Shown here one piece after another: positions 11,883 to 13,254 of a stretch of DNA of 13,254 nucleotides (positions within the stretch are counted from its first letter, which is position 1; each line of letters starts with the position of its first letter). This stretch comes from UBA4644 sp964541085 (GTDB lineage: Bacteria > Bacillota > Clostridia > Oscillospirales > Butyricicoccaceae). The translations under genes and the position numbers were made by a program. The DNA is taken from positions 1 through 13,254 of the forward strand of contig CAZIPA010000044.1 in assembly GCA_964541085.1 (NCBI GenBank), read 5' to 3'. The notes under the pieces were generated by a model, which ran no database searches, was not told the DNA's origin, and was given only the letters and a program-made list of their open reading frames with translations.

Positions 11883-13254
11883 GCTTGCAGAAAAATGATG
11901 TATGTACCCTGACCCTCACCGGCTATACGGCAGAGGGCTATGGTGTGGGCCGGACGGAGGACGGACTGGCCGTGTTTGTGCCCGGGGGAGCCCGGGGAGA
12001 CCGGGCGGAGATTCAGCTGCTGAAGGTGCGGAAAAGCTACGCCTTTGGCAAGCTGCTGCGGCTGGTGGAGCCTTCGCCCTGCCGGACAGCCGTGGACTGC
12101 CCGGTGTTTGCCCAGTGCGGCGGCTGCGATTTTCGTCATGTGACCTATGAAGAAGAGCTTTCGCTGAAGGCCCTGCGGGTGCAGGATGCCATGAACCGTC
12201 TGGGCGGCTTTTCCCTGCCCCTGCCGGAGATTGTGCCCTCACCGCAGTCCGACGGCTATCGGAACAAGGCCATGTTTCCGGTGGCACGGCAGGCGGGAAA
12301 GACCGTGTTCGGCTTTTACCGCAGCCGCAGTCATCAGCTGATTCCCTTTGACCGCTGCCGTTTGCAGCCCGGACGCTTTTCCCGGGTGGCGGAGGCGGTG
12401 TGCGGCTGGGCCGACGAGGCGGGCGTGTCCGTCTATCAGGAGGAAACCGGCCGGGGACTGCTGCGGCATATTTATCTCCGGGAGGGCCGGGGCGGTGTGC
12501 AGCTGACGCTGGTGTGCAACGGAAATGCGCTGCCCGGGGAAGCTCTGCTGATCCAGCGCTGCCGGGCTGCCGAACCGTCCCTTTGCGGCATCGTTCTCAA
12601 TGAAAACCGGGAACGGAGCAACCGGATTCTGGGCCCTGTCTGCCGGACGGTCTGGGGAGAGGGACGGCTGGAGGATACCCTTGCGGGACACAGCTTCCGC
12701 CTGTCGCCCCTGTCCTTTTATCAGGTGAATCATGACCAGACAGAGCAGCTTTATGGAGAAATCGTCCGTTTGGCTGCGCCGGAGGGCACGGGAACGGTGC
12801 TGGATCTCTATTGCGGCGTGGGAACCATCACGCTGGCGCTGGCAGAGCACTGCCGCAGCGTCACCGGCGTGGAGCTGGTGCCGGAGGCCATCGAGGATGC
12901 CAAAGACAACGCCGCCCGAAACGGCATTTCCAACGCCCGGTTTTTCTGCGCCGATGCGGGACAGGCGGCGCTGCGTCTGGCGGAGGAACAGTTTTTGCCG
13001 GAGGCGGTGGTGGTGGACCCGCCCAGAAAGGGAATCGACCTGGCGGCGGTGGAGGCCATCTGCGCCATGCAGCCCCGGCGCGTCGTCTATGTGGCCTGCG
13101 ACCCGGCCAGTCTGGCCCGGGATGCCCGTCTGCTGTGTGACCGGGGCGGCTATCAGGTGACAGCCATCAAAGCCTTCGATATGTTCCCCAAAACCGCAAA
13201 TGTGGAGACGGTTGTCTTGCTTTCCAAGGGCGAGGTCGACTCGAAAAAGATTCG
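11879..13254 (+). CDS. rlmD: 23S rRNA (uracil-5-)-methyltransferase, RlmD/RlmCD type (3' end outside window)
   Basis: Open for 458 codons to the window edge. The enzyme methylates C5 of a uridine in 23S rRNA with SAM. In order: TRAM RNA-binding domain (about 5-62); the four cysteines of the [4Fe-4S] cluster, Cys74, Cys80, Cys83 (CPVFAQCGGC) and Cys160 (FDRC), nearly the same numbers as E. coli RlmD; the SAM-binding DLYCGVGT (309-316); VDPPRKG (379-385); the catalytic Cys407 in ACDPASLARD (406-415); and FPKTANVETV (436-445), where Glu443 is the likely base. In Gram-positive bacteria one such enzyme (RlmCD) often modifies two sites, so the exact target is open. The ATG overlaps the lipoprotein stop (ATGA); no good ribosome site is seen, implying translational coupling. 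The methyltransferase fold is complete by about residue 450; the GEVDSKKI tail points to a C-terminal extension beyond the window. Confidence 0.92.
   Translation, partial: MSLQKNDVCTLTLTGYTAEGYGVGRTEDGLAVFVPGGARGDRAEIQLLKVRKSYAFGKLLRLVEPSPCRTAVDCPVFAQCGGCDFRHVTYEEELSLKALRVQDAMNRLGGFSLPLPEIVPSPQSDGYRNKAMFPVARQAGKTVFGFYRSRSHQLIPFDRCRLQPGRFSRVAEAVCGWADEAGVSVYQEETGRGLLRHIYLREGRGGVQLTLVCNGNALPGEALLIQRCRAAEPSLCGIVLNENRERSNRILGPVCRTVWGEGRLEDTLAGHSFRLSPLSFYQVNHDQTEQLYGEIVRLAAPEGTGTVLDLYCGVGTITLALAEHCRSVTGVELVPEAIEDAKDNAARNGISNARFFCADAGQAALRLAEEQFLPEAVVVDPPRKGIDLAAVEAICAMQPRRVVYVACDPASLARDARLLCDRGGYQVTAIKAFDMFPKTANVETVVLLSKGEVDSKKI

Overview
The window looks like an ordinary chromosomal stretch from a GC-rich member of the Firmicutes/Clostridia, most plausibly an Oscillospiraceae/Ruminococcaceae-type gut anaerobe. 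This is inferred from strong AGGAGG-type ribosome sites on nearly every gene, GC-rich codon use, and families typical of that group (XpaC-like membrane protein, DraG-type ADP-ribosylglycohydrolase, DUF3298/PdaC-like lipoprotein, MurK-type kinase beside MurQ, RlmD-type methyltransferase). I see no tRNA, rRNA, insertion sequence, phage gene or CRISPR array.

Layout. (1) Bases 1-77: the probable tail of an upstream plus-strand gene and its intrinsic terminator. (2) 158-1156, plus strand: a two-domain GNAT acetyltransferase. (3) 1157-1290: a convergent intergenic region with two strong hairpins, one of which can terminate in both directions. (4) 8034 down to 1291, minus strand: seven genes with gaps of only 17-49 bases, led by a good sigma-A-like promoter (TTGCGA, 17 bases, TACAAT). 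In transcription order they are a ParB/Srx-like protein, D-serine ammonia-lyase (dsdA), a GNAT acetyltransferase, an XpaC-like membrane protein, a rhomboid protease, a MATE transporter and an ADP-ribosylglycohydrolase. (5) 8035-8275: a divergent control region with two back-to-back extended -10 promoters, a candidate operator and a strong leader hairpin. (6) 8276 to the window end, plus strand: five tightly coupled genes (gap of 3 bases, then three 4-base overlaps): a P-loop uridine-kinase-like enzyme, MurNAc-6-phosphate etherase (murQ), a BadF/MurK-type sugar kinase, a lipoprotein with a DUF3298/PdaC-like ectodomain, and an RlmD-type 23S rRNA uracil-5-methyltransferase that runs off the end.

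How the genes fit together. The plus-strand operon has the core of N-acetylmuramic acid salvage: a kinase able to make MurNAc-6-phosphate, and the etherase that converts it to GlcNAc-6-phosphate and D-lactate. No transporter is present in the window. The lipoprotein resembles ectodomains that contact peptidoglycan or lysozyme in other Firmicutes, so a cell-wall theme is plausible. The minus-strand operon has no single obvious pathway: D-serine detoxification, membrane proteolysis, efflux and reversal of ADP-ribosylation may simply share a promoter.

The most unusual points are a MurQ that has lost the usual SGRTPY loop and the C-terminal tail, a symmetric GTGACAG/CTGTCAC element bracketing the murQ-operon promoter, and a membrane XpaC-like protein directly followed by a rhomboid protease. 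I did not find a clearly new defence or mobile system.
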